Positions 34,201-42,053 are shown, counted from the stretch's first letter. The stretch: DNA of 43,799 bases from Sphingomonas mali NBRC 15500 (GCF_001598415.1 NZ_BCYX01000033.1:1-43799), one strand, 5' to 3'. Numbers and translations are program-made. The notes: generated from the sequence alone by a model not told the origin.

Positions 34201-34454
34201 TCGACGCCGGCCTGGTCCGCTTCCGGCCCGTGCTGATGACCGCGCTGGCGATGATCATCGGCATGTTGCCGATGGCGCTCGGCCTGGGCGAAGGCGGCGA
34301 GCAGAACGCCCCGCTCGGCCGCGCGGTGATCGGCGGCCTGATCGTCGCGACCTTCGCTACCCTGATGTTCGTCCCCGTAATCTTCAGCCTCGTCCATCGG
34401 CGCAAAGCCGAAAAGACGGACGCGGCCCCCAAGCTGGAGGAAGCCTATGCCTGA
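31269..34454 (+). CDS. RND multidrug efflux permease (HAE1/MdtB-like)
   Basis: 1061 aa, inner membrane, 12 transmembrane segments with two large periplasmic loops. It starts MIGIVRIALTRPLTFVVMAI; proton relay VGILVDDATV (D402-D403); C-terminal NSILVVSFARERL and PMALGLGEGGEQNAPLGRAVIGG. As part of a tripartite pump it exports drugs, driven by the proton gradient. The first base of the frame lies further upstream, but ATG 31269 yields the expected N-terminus. The stop overlaps the MFP start by 8 bp. Regulated probably by the divergent LysR. Confidence 0.95.
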   Translation: MIGIVRIALTRPLTFVVMAILIALIGVLTAIRTPVDIFPNIRVPVIAVAWQYSGLPPDQMSGRIITPFERVLTTTVNDIDHIESQSMPGIGVTKIYFQPGADIRTATAQVTSVSQTVLKQLPPGVTPPLILNYNASTVPILQLALSGKGLSEGKMFDLAQNQVRPGLVTVPGAAIPYPSGGRQRQIQVDLDPAALQSKGLSAQDVGNAIAAQNQINPVGFAKIGSFQYSVALNNAPGSVEELNNLPVKVVNGATIYMRDVAHVRDGSAPQTNVVHVDGSRSVLITVLKNGATSTLAIVQGIKDALPNIQATLPGALKIVPIGDQSLFVKAAVEGVIKEGAIAAALTSVMILLFLGSWRSTVIIAISIPLAILGAIIALSATGNTLNIMTLGGLSLAVGILVDDATVTIENINWHLEQGKPVFTSIMDGAAQIVTPAFVSLLCICIVFVPMFFLPGVAGFLFVPMALAVVFAMIMSFILSRTLVPTMANYLLKPHAGDVHAAGTAASRNPLVRFQRGFEQRFERFRKSYGAMLERALATPRPFVIGFLACVALSFLLVPFLGENFFPSVDAGQMALHVRAPVGSRIEDTSAQFDRIEQRIRQIIPADELVSVVDNIGLPVSSINTTYNNSGTVGPQDGDILIQLTKDHRPTDEYVRMLREQLPHDFPGSTFSFLPADITSQILNFGAPAPIDIAISGKDGDGNAAFAREVLRRITAIPGVADARIQQSARYPQLDVNVDRSRIGQYGLTERDVTNSLGSSLAGTSQTAPVYFLDPASGVSYPVVAQTPEYQVGSISDLANVPVSAAGASSQIVGGIATIGRSYAPTVVSHYNIAPVVNVFATTNGRDLGAVAGDINRVLKDMKAKAPKGTTVTLRGQYATMNAAFSGLGFGLLGAIVLIYLLIVVNFQSWLDPFVIVTALPGALAGIVWMLFATGTTLSVPALTGAIMCMGVATANSILVVSFARERLAELGDATAAALDAGLVRFRPVLMTALAMIIGMLPMALGLGEGGEQNAPLGRAVIGGLIVATFATLMFVPVIFSLVHRRKAEKTDAAPKLEEAYA

Positions 34455-35586
34455 CGGCGACGGCCCCAATCTAAAACGTACCGGCATCATCGCCGCGGTC
34501 GCCGCGATCGCGGTGGTCGGAATCGGGATCGGCACGCGCGTCCATTCGCAAGCGCAGCTCGCCACCTGGACGCACGACCAGTCGACCCCGACGGTCAGCG
34601 TGATCCATGCCAAGCCGAGCGCCGCGACGACTGCCTTGACGCTCCCGGCCACGCTGCAGGCGCTGCAGAGCGCGCCAATCTATGCGCGGACCAGCGGCTA
34701 TGTCCGCAAATGGTATGTCGATATCGGCGACCCGGTCCGCCCCGGCCAGCTGCTCGCGGTGATCGACGCGCCCGAGGTGGACCAGCAGCTCGCCGCCGCG
34801 CGTGCCGATCTGCAGACAGCGCGCGCCAACCAGCAACTTGCGGCGACCACCGCGACGCGCTGGCAGACGATGCTGGGCAAGGATGCGGTGTCGAAGCAGG
34901 AAACCGACGAGAAGGTCGGCGATCTCGCCGCCAAATCGGCGGTCGCCAACGCGGCACGCGCCAATGTCGGCCGACTGCAATATCAACAGGGTTTCACCCG
35001 GCTGACCGCGCCGTTCGCGGGCGTGGTGACGACGCGCTCGACCGATATCGGTGCGCTCGTCACCGCGGGCAGCGCCGCCAGCGCGCCGCTATTCACCGTG
35101 TCGGACGTCAGCAAGATCCGCGCCTTCGTAAAGGTGCCTCAGGCTTATTCGGCGCAGGTCCATCCCGGGATGGAAATCCAGCTGAGTCTGCCGGAATATC
35201 CGGGCCGGGCGTTCAAGGCGGTGATGACGCGATCGGCCGGTGCCGTCGACACCAGTTCGGGCACCGTCTTGGTCGAATTGCTCGCCGACAATGGCGACCG
35301 CGCGCTGAAACCGGGCGCCTATTCGCAGGCGACCTTCCCGATCGGCGGCGCGGGCAATGCCGTCGAGCTTCCCTCCAGCGCGATGATCATCGGCAAGAAC
35401 GGCACCCAGGTCGCCGTCCTCGACGCCAGCGGCAAGGTACAGCTCAAAACGGTGACCATCGGCCGCGATTTGGGCGACCGCGTCCAGATCAGCGCCGGGC
35501 TGACGCCCGCCGACCAGGTGATCGACAATCCGCCCGACTCGATCCAGTCGGGCGACAAGGTGCAGGTCGCACGTGGTGGCAAATAA
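34447..35586 (+). CDS. RND periplasmic adaptor (MFP)
   Basis: 379 aa. N-terminal membrane anchor IIAAVAAIAVVGIGIGTRV, then beta-barrel/lipoyl halves at SAPIYARTSGYVRKWYVDIGDPVRPGQLLAVID and RLTAPFAGVVTTRSTDIGALVTAGS around a coiled-coil hairpin (AARADLQTARANQQLA to AKSAVANAARANVGRLQYQQG). It ends with the membrane-proximal domain (ELPSSAMIIGKNGTQVAVLD). Overlaps the permease (8 bp) and the outer-membrane gene (14 bp). Couples the permease to the outer-membrane channel. Confidence 0.94.
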   Translation: MPDGDGPNLKRTGIIAAVAAIAVVGIGIGTRVHSQAQLATWTHDQSTPTVSVIHAKPSAATTALTLPATLQALQSAPIYARTSGYVRKWYVDIGDPVRPGQLLAVIDAPEVDQQLAAARADLQTARANQQLAATTATRWQTMLGKDAVSKQETDEKVGDLAAKSAVANAARANVGRLQYQQGFTRLTAPFAGVVTTRSTDIGALVTAGSAASAPLFTVSDVSKIRAFVKVPQAYSAQVHPGMEIQLSLPEYPGRAFKAVMTRSAGAVDTSSGTVLVELLADNGDRALKPGAYSQATFPIGGAGNAVELPSSAMIIGKNGTQVAVLDASGKVQLKTVTIGRDLGDRVQISAGLTPADQVIDNPPDSIQSGDKVQVARGGK

Positions 35587-36979
35587 GCGTCTTCTCGCGC
35601 TCTCGCTGGCATTGCTTGGCGGGTGCTCGCTGGCGCCGACCTATCAGCGCCCGGCGATCAGCACGCCTGCTGCCTTCAAGGCAGCGCCCTGGCAGCCGGC
35701 CGGCAGCAATGTCGCCCCGTCCGGCAAATGGTGGGAAGCGTTCGGCGACCCTGCGCTGACGGCACTCGAGGAACGGATCGACAAGGGCAATTTCGACCTC
35801 GCCGCCGCGTCCGCCCGCTATCAGCAGGCATTGGGCGCGGCGCGTCAGGCGCGTGGCGACCTGTTCCCGCAAGTCGGCGCATCGACCAGCATCGAGCGCC
35901 AGCGCCAGTCGGCGAACCGCCCCAATAGCCCCGGCACGCCCAGCACCTTCACCGACAAGGCGATCGGCGCCTCGCTCTCCTACGAACTCGACCTGTTCGG
36001 TCAGGTGCGCAACCGTGTCGCCGCCGGCGACGCCTCGGCCAAGGCCGCGGCGTTCGATGTCGACGGTATCCGGTTGGGCCTGCAGACCCAGCTCGCCTCG
36101 ACCTATTTCGATTTGCGAGGGCTCGACGCGCGGATCACGCTGCTCAAGCAGACGGTCGCGTCCTATCAGCGCGCCTTCGACCTCACCGATACGCGCCATT
36201 CGGGCGGGATCGCCTCGGGGATCGATGTCAGCCGCGCGCAGACGCAGTTATCGAGCGCCAAGTCCGAATTGTCGACCGTCGAGATCGACCGCGCGCAGGA
36301 CGAGCATGCCATCGCGGTATTGGTTGGCGAAGCGCCGGAAACCTTTACCATCCCCGTCGCCGACCAGCAGCTGCGGCCGCCCATAATCGCCGCCGGCCTG
36401 CCCTCGACCCTGCTCGAACGACGCCCCGACATAGCCGCCGCCGAGCGCCGCGTCGCCGCCGCCAATGCCGAAATCGGCGTCGCGAAGGCTGCATTGTTTC
36501 CCAACATCACCTTGGGCGGAGCGGCCGGCTATGAGGCAGCGGGCGGCAGCTGGCTGAGTGCGCCGAGCACTTTCTGGGCGCTGGGGCCGTTAGAGGCGGT
36601 ATTGTCGATCTTCGACGGCGGAAAACGCCGCGCCGGGGTCAAGATCGCCCGCGCGCAATATGACGAAGCCGCGGCCAATTACCGCCAGACCGTGCTGACG
36701 GCGTTCCGCGAGGTCGAGGACGATCTCGCGGCGCAGCGCTTGCTGATCGCGGGCGAAGCGGACCAGGCGGAGGCGACGCGCGCGGCGGAGCGGACGCGCG
36801 ATCTCGCTTTGACCCGGTATCACGACGGAGCGTCGGACTATCTCGAGGTCGTGCTCGCACAGACGGCGGCGTTGGATGCCGAGCGGAGTCTGCTGCAGCT
36901 GCGCGCGCGGCAATTGCAGGTGGCGAGCGATACGTTCCGGGCGTTGGGCGGGGGATTGGGGACTAGCGCTTCGCGTTGA
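35573..36979 (+). CDS. Outer-membrane efflux channel (NodT/OprM-like lipoprotein)
   Basis: 468 aa. Lipoprotein signal MVANKRLLALSLALLGGCSLAP (lipobox LGGC), then GKWWEAFGDPALTALEERI, VGASTSIERQRQS, SLSYELDLFGQVRNRVAAG and the repeat half LFPNITLGGAAGYEAAGGSW, as in TolC-like NodT family. Start GTG 35573 (a second in-frame GTG at 35576). Overlaps the adaptor by 14 bp, so the three genes form one tightly coupled RND operon. Followed by repeat copy B. Confidence 0.94.
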   Translation: MVANKRLLALSLALLGGCSLAPTYQRPAISTPAAFKAAPWQPAGSNVAPSGKWWEAFGDPALTALEERIDKGNFDLAAASARYQQALGAARQARGDLFPQVGASTSIERQRQSANRPNSPGTPSTFTDKAIGASLSYELDLFGQVRNRVAAGDASAKAAAFDVDGIRLGLQTQLASTYFDLRGLDARITLLKQTVASYQRAFDLTDTRHSGGIASGIDVSRAQTQLSSAKSELSTVEIDRAQDEHAIAVLVGEAPETFTIPVADQQLRPPIIAAGLPSTLLERRPDIAAAERRVAAANAEIGVAKAALFPNITLGGAAGYEAAGGSWLSAPSTFWALGPLEAVLSIFDGGKRRAGVKIARAQYDEAAANYRQTVLTAFREVEDDLAAQRLLIAGEADQAEATRAAERTRDLALTRYHDGASDYLEVVLAQTAALDAERSLLQLRARQLQVASDTFRALGGGLGTSASR

Positions 36980-37003
36980 TCCTCAGGCGTCTGGCGCAAA
37001 GTG

Positions 37004-37082
37004 AATTCGCGCCGTCGGTCGGAGCTGCGCTCCGCCGCCCGGCTCGGCGCCGAGCCGCGGAATAGCTCCGCTATTCCGCTAC
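37004..37082. repeat. Dispersed multi-hairpin element, copy B (inverted)
   Basis: CGCGCCGTCGGTCGGAGCTG, then a perfect palindrome GGCTCGGCGCCGAGCC (37041-37056), then hairpin GCGGAATAGC-TCC-GCTATTCCGC (37057-37079). The order is the mirror image of copy A (29549-29640), sharing GCGGAATAGC and the GCGCCGTCGGTCGG block. It lies between the OMF gene and the convergent glycosyltransferase; likely a terminator. Confidence 0.8.
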
Positions 37083-37089
37083 GCCGAGC

Positions 37090-38190
37090 CTAGTACCTTC
37101 CCCAAACGAACTTGCTCGACAGCGCGTAATTCCACACCGCGCCAATCAACACGCCGACCATCGCCGACGCCGCCCAGCCGCTGTCGCGGAAATCGTGCAG
37201 AAACCCGGCAATGCCGACATTGGCGACCAGCCCCACCGCGCACACCGCGCAAAACGAAACCCAGCCATCGACCAGCTGACGCACCCCCTTCAGCCGGCGA
37301 TCGCGATAGGTCAGCGCATTGTTGAGGAAGAAATTGCCCGTCATCGCGGCAACGGCGGCGATGATCTGGCTGGTCAGGAAATGGATGTTCAGCACGAACA
37401 TCGCGAAAGTCAGCACCGCCATGTGCACGCCGACCCCGATGGCGCCGATCGCCGAGAACATCGCGAAGCGCACCGGGATGACGCGCCCGAACATACGGTC
37501 GTAAAGCGCGATCAGATATTCCATCGCGACGACGTGATCGAGCTTGCTCTCGCCCGCGGTGCGGACGCGGAAGGTATAAGGCAGTTCGCGGAAATGGAGC
37601 GGGCGCGGCGACCCCGTCATGATGTCGAGCAGGATCTTGAAGCCGATTGCCGCGAGGCGCGGCGCGAGATTGCGCACGATCTCGGTGCGGATCATGAAGA
37701 AGCCGCTCATCGGGTCGCTGAGATCGGCCTCGAGCACATGCCGCGCGAGCCTGGTCGCCAGCGCCGATTTGGCGACGCGGTCCTTGTCCCATTCGCCCGT
37801 GCCGCCGCCATCGACGAACCGCGACCCGATCACCACGTCGAGCGTCGGGTCGTCGTGCAGCGCCTTGACCATGGCCGGCAGAATCGTCTCGTCATGCTGA
37901 AGGTCGCCATCGATCACCGCGACCAACGGCGCGGCGGTCGCCAGCATCCCTTCGATACAGGCCGAGGACAGGCCACGCCGTCCGATCCGCTGGATTACGC
38001 GCACGCGGCGATCGACCCGCGCCAGTTCGCGCGCCGCATCCGCGGTGCCGTCGGGACTGTCGTCGTCGACGAAGATCGCTTCCCAGGCGACGTGCTTCAG
38101 CGCCTCGTCGAGCTTCGCGACCAGCACAGGCACGTTGCGACGCTCGTTGAACGTCGGAATGACGACCGCGAGGTCGAGCAGGTCGCTCAC
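37090..38190 (-). CDS. Glycosyltransferase family 2 fused to GtrA domain
   Basis: 366 aa. Residues 1-about 215 are a GT2 of the dolichyl/polyprenyl-phosphate mannose synthase kind: LAVVIPTFNERRNVPVLV, AIFVDDDSPDGT, IDGDLQHDETILPAMV and GSRFVDGGG. The remainder is a GtrA-like four-helix membrane domain (VRFAMFSAIGAIGVGVHMAVL, FFLNNALTYRDRR, VVGVLIGAVWNYALSSKFVW region). Such fusions make and flip polyprenyl-phosphate sugars. Start GTG 38190 overlaps the leuB stop (GTGA). It could supply the donor for the PMT-like enzyme at 28224 (inference). Confidence 0.9.
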   Translation of the reverse strand: MSDLLDLAVVIPTFNERRNVPVLVAKLDEALKHVAWEAIFVDDDSPDGTADAARELARVDRRVRVIQRIGRRGLSSACIEGMLATAAPLVAVIDGDLQHDETILPAMVKALHDDPTLDVVIGSRFVDGGGTGEWDKDRVAKSALATRLARHVLEADLSDPMSGFFMIRTEIVRNLAPRLAAIGFKILLDIMTGSPRPLHFRELPYTFRVRTAGESKLDHVVAMEYLIALYDRMFGRVIPVRFAMFSAIGAIGVGVHMAVLTFAMFVLNIHFLTSQIIAAVAAMTGNFFLNNALTYRDRRLKGVRQLVDGWVSFCAVCAVGLVANVGIAGFLHDFRDSGWAASAMVGVLIGAVWNYALSSKFVWGRY

Positions 38191-39236
38191 AGGCCGGCGA
38201 GGATCGCGTCGCCCATCGCCGAGGTCGACAGCGTGCCGCCCAAATCCGCGGTGCGCGCGCCACCCGCAATCGCCTTGCCCACTGCCGCCTCGATCCGGTC
38301 CGCCTGTGCCGCCATGTCGAGCGAATGCCGCAGCATCATTGCCGCCGACAGGATCGTCGCGCACGGATTGGCCTTGCCCTGCCCGGCAATGTCGGGCGCC
38401 GAGCCGTGGATCGGCTCGTACATCCCCAGGCTCGACCGCCAGCTCGACAGCGAGGCCGATGGCAGCATGCCGATCGACCCGGCGCACATGCTCGCCTGAT
38501 CCGACAGGATGTCGCCGAACAAATTGCCGGTGACGATGACGTCGAACTGGCCCGGATTGCGCACCAGCTGCATCGCGGCATTGTCGACATACATGTGGGT
38601 CAGTTCGATATCGTCATAGTCCTCGGAGACTTCGTTGACGATGTCTCGCCACAGCTGCGAGGTCTCGAGCACATTGGCCTTGTCGACCGAGCAGAGCTTG
38701 CCGCGGCGGCGGCGCGCGGTCTCGAACCCGACGCGCGCGATGCGTTCGACCTCGGTCTCGTCATAGCGCATCATGTCGTGCCCTTCGCGCACGCCGCCGA
38801 GCCCGACGCGCCGGCCCTTCTCGCCGAAATAGACGTCGCCGGTCAGTTCGCGCACGATCACCATGTCGATCGCGCGGGCGATCTCCGGTTTGAGCGGCGA
38901 GGCGTCTTCCAACCCCGGCGTCAGTTTGGCCGGGCGCAGATTGGCGAACAGGCCGAGTTCGCGGCGCAGTCCCAGGATCGCGGCTTCAGGGCGCAACCGG
39001 CGTTCGAGCCCGTCGAATTGCGGATCGCCGACCGCGCCGAACAGGATCGCATCGGCGCGCTTGGCGAGCTCGAGCGTGGTGGCGGGAAGCGGGTTGCCCA
39101 CGCGCAGATAGGCCTGGCCGCCGACCGGCGCCTCCTCGAATGTCAGATCGAGTGCCAGCGCGTCGAGCACGCGGCGCGCTTCTGCGATAACTTCGGGCCC
39201 GATTCCATCTCCGGGCAGCAAGGCGATCAACGGCAC
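38187..39236 (-). CDS. leuB: 3-isopropylmalate dehydrogenase
   Basis: 349 aa; third step of leucine synthesis, NAD-dependent oxidative decarboxylation. It contains LIALLPGDGIGPEVI, GAVGDPQFD, LGLFANLRPAKL, VRELTGDVYFGEKGRR, CSVDKANVLETSQLWRD, MYVDNAAMQLVRNPGQFDVIVTGNLFGDILSDQAS and EPIHGSAPDIAG, the whole signature set. Start GTG 39236 chosen because AAGGAAG lies 6 nt before it; the longer frame to 39287 runs into the recO end. No leuC/leuD next to it in this window. Its stop overlaps the GT2-GtrA gene. Confidence 0.95.
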   Translation of the reverse strand: MPLIALLPGDGIGPEVIAEARRVLDALALDLTFEEAPVGGQAYLRVGNPLPATTLELAKRADAILFGAVGDPQFDGLERRLRPEAAILGLRRELGLFANLRPAKLTPGLEDASPLKPEIARAIDMVIVRELTGDVYFGEKGRRVGLGGVREGHDMMRYDETEVERIARVGFETARRRRGKLCSVDKANVLETSQLWRDIVNEVSEDYDDIELTHMYVDNAAMQLVRNPGQFDVIVTGNLFGDILSDQASMCAGSIGMLPSASLSSWRSSLGMYEPIHGSAPDIAGQGKANPCATILSAAMMLRHSLDMAAQADRIEAAVGKAIAGGARTADLGGTLSTSAMGDAILAGL

Positions 39237-39283
39237 GCGGCTTCCTTTCTCTCGTCCCGCCGCCTTTGCCGGGACGAACGCCG

Positions 39284-39895
39284 TCACGCAACCGCGCGCT
39301 TGAGCCTTTCGATCAGGCGCGCGCGCGCGGCCAGCGCCTCGGCCCGGCGATCGGTCAACAGATGCGCCTCGATCTCTCGCCCGGTGAACGCCAGCGCAGC
39401 GATGATCTCGGGCCAGTCGGACTCGCCGCTCACCGCCGGCGACTGGCCGAGGCCATAGCCGAGCTCTGCCAGCAACAGATCCTCATACCGAACCAATGCC
39501 ACCGCCCAGCCGCGCGCGGCAGGCGCCGCCTCGATCGCACCGATCATGCCGTCGAGCGCGCCGTAGAGCCGCGGATAAGCCTGGCTCTCAGGCAGCGCGA
39601 TCGCGGTCAGCGCGGTCACCCATTCGAGCGCAGCGCTCGCCAGCGGCTCGGAATAAAGCGGGGCTCGGCTATGGGTCAATTCGACGGTCAGCCCGGCAAG
39701 CTGGTCCTCGGTCCGTGCGCGCCACTCGCCCACCACCAGATTGGCCGGTTGCAGGACCGGGCGCAGCGCGCGCGACCGTCCGCCGCGGACATAGCCCGCG
39801 ATCATCCCCACCTCACGCGTCAGGCAGCGCACCACGGCATTGTGCTCACCATGCTGGCGGACCGACAGGACCAGGGCTTGTGCGCGAAGATGCAT
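39284..39895 (-). CDS. recO: DNA repair protein RecO
   Basis: 203 aa, mediator loading RecA on SSB-coated DNA in the RecFOR pathway. OB-fold start MHLRAQALVLSVRQHGEHNAVVRCLTREVG, RGGRSRALRPVLQPANLVVGEW, then helical part. At about 200 residues it is slightly shorter than the usual 230-250, but the C-terminal REIEAHLLTDRRAEALAARARLIERLKRAVA looks complete. ATG 39895; no clear Shine-Dalgarno. About 47 bp upstream of leuB in the same direction. Confidence 0.88.
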   Translation of the reverse strand: MHLRAQALVLSVRQHGEHNAVVRCLTREVGMIAGYVRGGRSRALRPVLQPANLVVGEWRARTEDQLAGLTVELTHSRAPLYSEPLASAALEWVTALTAIALPESQAYPRLYGALDGMIGAIEAAPAARGWAVALVRYEDLLLAELGYGLGQSPAVSGESDWPEIIAALAFTGREIEAHLLTDRRAEALAARARLIERLKRAVA

Positions 39896-40045
39896 GATTT
39901 GGGGGTAGAGGCCCGCGCGACGAGACGCCACCCTGGTCGGACGCCGCCCCGTTCGCCGGGAACGAGCATCCCAGCGGCTCCGCATGCTCCGACGTCTATC
40001 GGATTGTCCTCGCTATTGTCGTCGACAGTGGCAAAGCGCCGCACC

Positions 40046-40213
40046 TCAGGAAGCGTTCAAGTTGGCGACGATGTTCGAGAACGTGACAGACAATTGATTG
40101 CCGAGCCCCCGCATCGCGACAATGGCTGCAACGGCGATCAAAGCAGCGACGAGGCCGTACTCAATCGCTGCGATACCGCGCTTGTTACCAACAAATGCTC
40201 GCACGATCCTCAT
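40046..40213 (-). CDS. Flp-family type IVb pilin subunit
   Basis: 55 aa: starts MRIVRAFVGNKRG, then the hydrophobic core IAAIEYGLVAALIAVAAIVA, and ends SVTFSNIVANLNAS. The Gly-Ile-Ala-Ala-Ile-Glu-Tyr-Gly hallmark with Glu at +5 after the processing Gly identifies a Flp/Fap prepilin processed by a TadV-type peptidase. It is a lone gene: no cpa/tad genes lie nearby. A hydrophobic peptide of this kind usually multimerises into pili for surface attachment. ATG 40213; no strong ribosome site. It was found only by direct reading of this strand and is too short for length-filtered gene lists. Confidence 0.9.
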   Translation of the reverse strand: MRIVRAFVGNKRGIAAIEYGLVAALIAVAAIVAMRGLGNQLSVTFSNIVANLNAS

Positions 40214-40371
40214 CCATATTGACTTGGCTGACGAGTATATCGCGCTTTACCGCCAAACAATTATGAGCACCTACCTACGTATCACTACATAAAAAACGCG
40301 ACAGCCCCTTTACTCGCCCCTACCGCAACTTGGGTGGAGCGCACTCGTGCCGCAGCCGGCGTCGCCTTTGC

Positions 40372-40857
40372 TTAATCCTTCGCCGGGCGCAGTACTGGAC
40401 CCGTCGCCCGCCTACCGATTTCATTCACGTCGTCGAGCGCCTGGACCAGGTCGCGATAGCGCGGCTTTGCACGACTCTGCTGCATCAGGGTCACGGTGTG
40501 GACGCGGCCATTGACGCGGCGAGTCAGCGCGCAGTCGATGCCGTCCATCACATAGGGCTTTTCCGGCGGCACGGTGCGCTGCTCGAAGCGTGCGAAATCG
40601 AGTTCGCGCCAGATCTTCGTCACCTCCGCCTTGGTCGCCCGGGCGCGCAATATGCCGGTCGAGCGGCGGGTAACCTTCATCACTTGGCCATTGGCCAGAA
40701 TTCGCGTCTGTTCATAGCGTCCGTCAAACCCGCCGGTGCAGACGCTTTCGACATAATCGACGCCGCGCGGCGCGAACGGGAGAACGGGTTGCACGCGCTG
40801 CGCCGTCGCAGGGACGGCAAATGGAACGAACAGGGCGGCAATCAACAAACGGCGCAT
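40372..40857 (-). CDS. Secreted hypothetical protein
   Basis: 161 aa. Signal peptide MRRLLIAALFVPFAVPATAQ (cleavage after TAQ). The mature protein has a single pair of Cys residues (SVCTGGFDG and GIDCALT), possibly a disulfide, and a basic C-terminal helical part. The family is not recognised. Clear ribosome site (AAGGAG) before ATG 40857. It stands alone between flp and bpt, so its context says little. Confidence 0.75.
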   Translation of the reverse strand: MRRLLIAALFVPFAVPATAQRVQPVLPFAPRGVDYVESVCTGGFDGRYEQTRILANGQVMKVTRRSTGILRARATKAEVTKIWRELDFARFEQRTVPPEKPYVMDGIDCALTRRVNGRVHTVTLMQQSRAKPRYRDLVQALDDVNEIGRRATGPVLRPAKD

Positions 40858-40929
40858 GATCTTCTCCTTCGCCGTCGCGGTTAATCGCGACTCCCTGAAC
40901 CGAAGCTTGCGACAAAACGAATCGGAGCG

Positions 40930-40995
40930 GCGACGAGCCGCCTTGCACCCGCGACTCGCGAGGGCGTATTCTGTCGTTGCAAGGCGGTTCGTCGC
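40930..40995. repeat. 18-bp imperfect inverted repeat upstream of bpt
   Basis: GCGACGAGCCGCCTTGCA (40930-40947) and its inverse (40978-40995), one mismatch, 30-nt loop. It lies in the gap between the divergent secreted-protein and bpt genes. It could be a structured leader or regulatory site; no match to the other repeat families in the window is evident. Confidence 0.7.
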
Positions 40996-41114
40996 ATTTC
41001 TGGTGAATCATTAACCACCTTTCTTGGTAAAGCCGCTTTTCATCACGCCCCGCTCGATTCATAGTGCGTTCCCAGAGGCAGGATGGACCGGCCTCCGAGG
41101 GGACATATTCGTCG

Positions 41115-41918
41115 GTGACCGCGCCATTTCGTTTTCCGCGCTTTTTCGTGACGTCGCCGTCGCCGTGCCCCTATCTGCCGGGCCGGCAGGAGCGAAAGGT
41201 CTTCACCGAACTCAACGGCCCGCATGCCAGCGAGCTTAACGACGCGCTCGGCCGGATCGGTTTCCGCCGCAGCCAGTCGGTCGCCTATCGTCCCAGCTGC
41301 GCGGGATGCTCGGCCTGCGTCTCGGTCCGCGTTGTGGCGCCCGAGTTCAAGCCCAATGCGAGCCAGCGCAAATTGCTGCGGCGGCATGCCGATCTCGAGA
41401 TTACGGCCTGCAATCCCTGGGCGACCGATGAGCAGTTCCAGCTGCTCCGCCGCTACCTCAGCGCGCGTCATCCCGGCGGCGGGATGACGATGATGGACGA
41501 CAGCGATTATGCCGACATGGTCGAGCAATCGCCGGTCAACTCGGTAGTCGTCGAATATCGCGAGCCGAGCATTAATGGCGAACGCGGCCGGCTGATCGGC
41601 GCGTGCCTGACCGACCAGCAGGCTGACGGCCTGTCGATGATCTACAGCTTCTTCCTGGCCGATGAGGAAAGCCGCCCCGGGCTCGGCAATTTCATCATCA
41701 TGGACCATATCCTGCGCGCCCGCGCCGCGGGCCTGCCCTATGTCTATCTCGGCTATTGGGTGAAGGGATCGGCGCGAATGGCGTACAAGACGCGCTATCG
41801 CCCGATCGAAGTGCTCGGCCCGTCGGGATGGTCGTTGCTCGAGGACGAAGAGGCGAATTACGCCCCGCCGACGCACCCGGCCGAACAGGCGCTGGCGATT
41901 ACCGGCGAGTTCGCCTGA
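41115..41918 (+). CDS. bpt: Aspartate/glutamate leucyl(arginyl)transferase (Bpt)
   Basis: 267 aa; attaches leucine (or arginine) from tRNA to N-terminal Asp or Glu of substrates, making them N-end-rule degradation targets of ClpS/ClpAP. The conserved N-terminus is TAPFRFPRFFVTSPSPCPYLPGR, the Cys motif YRPSCAGCSACVSVRV, and the ATE C-terminal motif YSFFLADEESRPGLGNFIIMDHI with PYVYLGYWVKGSARMAYKTRYRP. Start GTG 41115 gives the typical N-terminus; a GTG at 41064 also lies in frame. ClpS is not in the window. Confidence 0.93.
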   Translation: MTAPFRFPRFFVTSPSPCPYLPGRQERKVFTELNGPHASELNDALGRIGFRRSQSVAYRPSCAGCSACVSVRVVAPEFKPNASQRKLLRRHADLEITACNPWATDEQFQLLRRYLSARHPGGGMTMMDDSDYADMVEQSPVNSVVVEYREPSINGERGRLIGACLTDQQADGLSMIYSFFLADEESRPGLGNFIIMDHILRARAAGLPYVYLGYWVKGSARMAYKTRYRPIEVLGPSGWSLLEDEEANYAPPTHPAEQALAITGEFA

Positions 41919-41947
41919 GGTTTCGGGTTAGGGATCGTCCCATCAAC

Positions 41948-42053
41948 CGTCATTCCCGCGAAAGCGGGAACCCATCTCCCGGACTTGCCGCAAACTTAAC
42001 CGTGCCGCTTGTCGAAAGCGCTGGTGATGGGTCCCGCTTTCGCGGGGATGACG
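41948..42053. repeat. REP-like inverted pair after bpt
   Basis: The left arm (41948-41976, CGTCATTCCCGCGAAAGCGGG...) and right arm (42026-42053) are near-perfect inverse copies with one mismatch and one extra base; loop about 49 nt. Each arm has an inner CCCGC-GAAA-GCGGG hairpin. Related to the pair at 9305-9380 (shared CGTCA..CCC.GCGAAAGC.GGG). Located between convergent genes. Confidence 0.85.

Noticed and set aside
37195..38499. 434-aa plus-strand frame
   Set aside because: Antisense of the GT2-GtrA gene and the leuB end; composition typical of GC-shadow.
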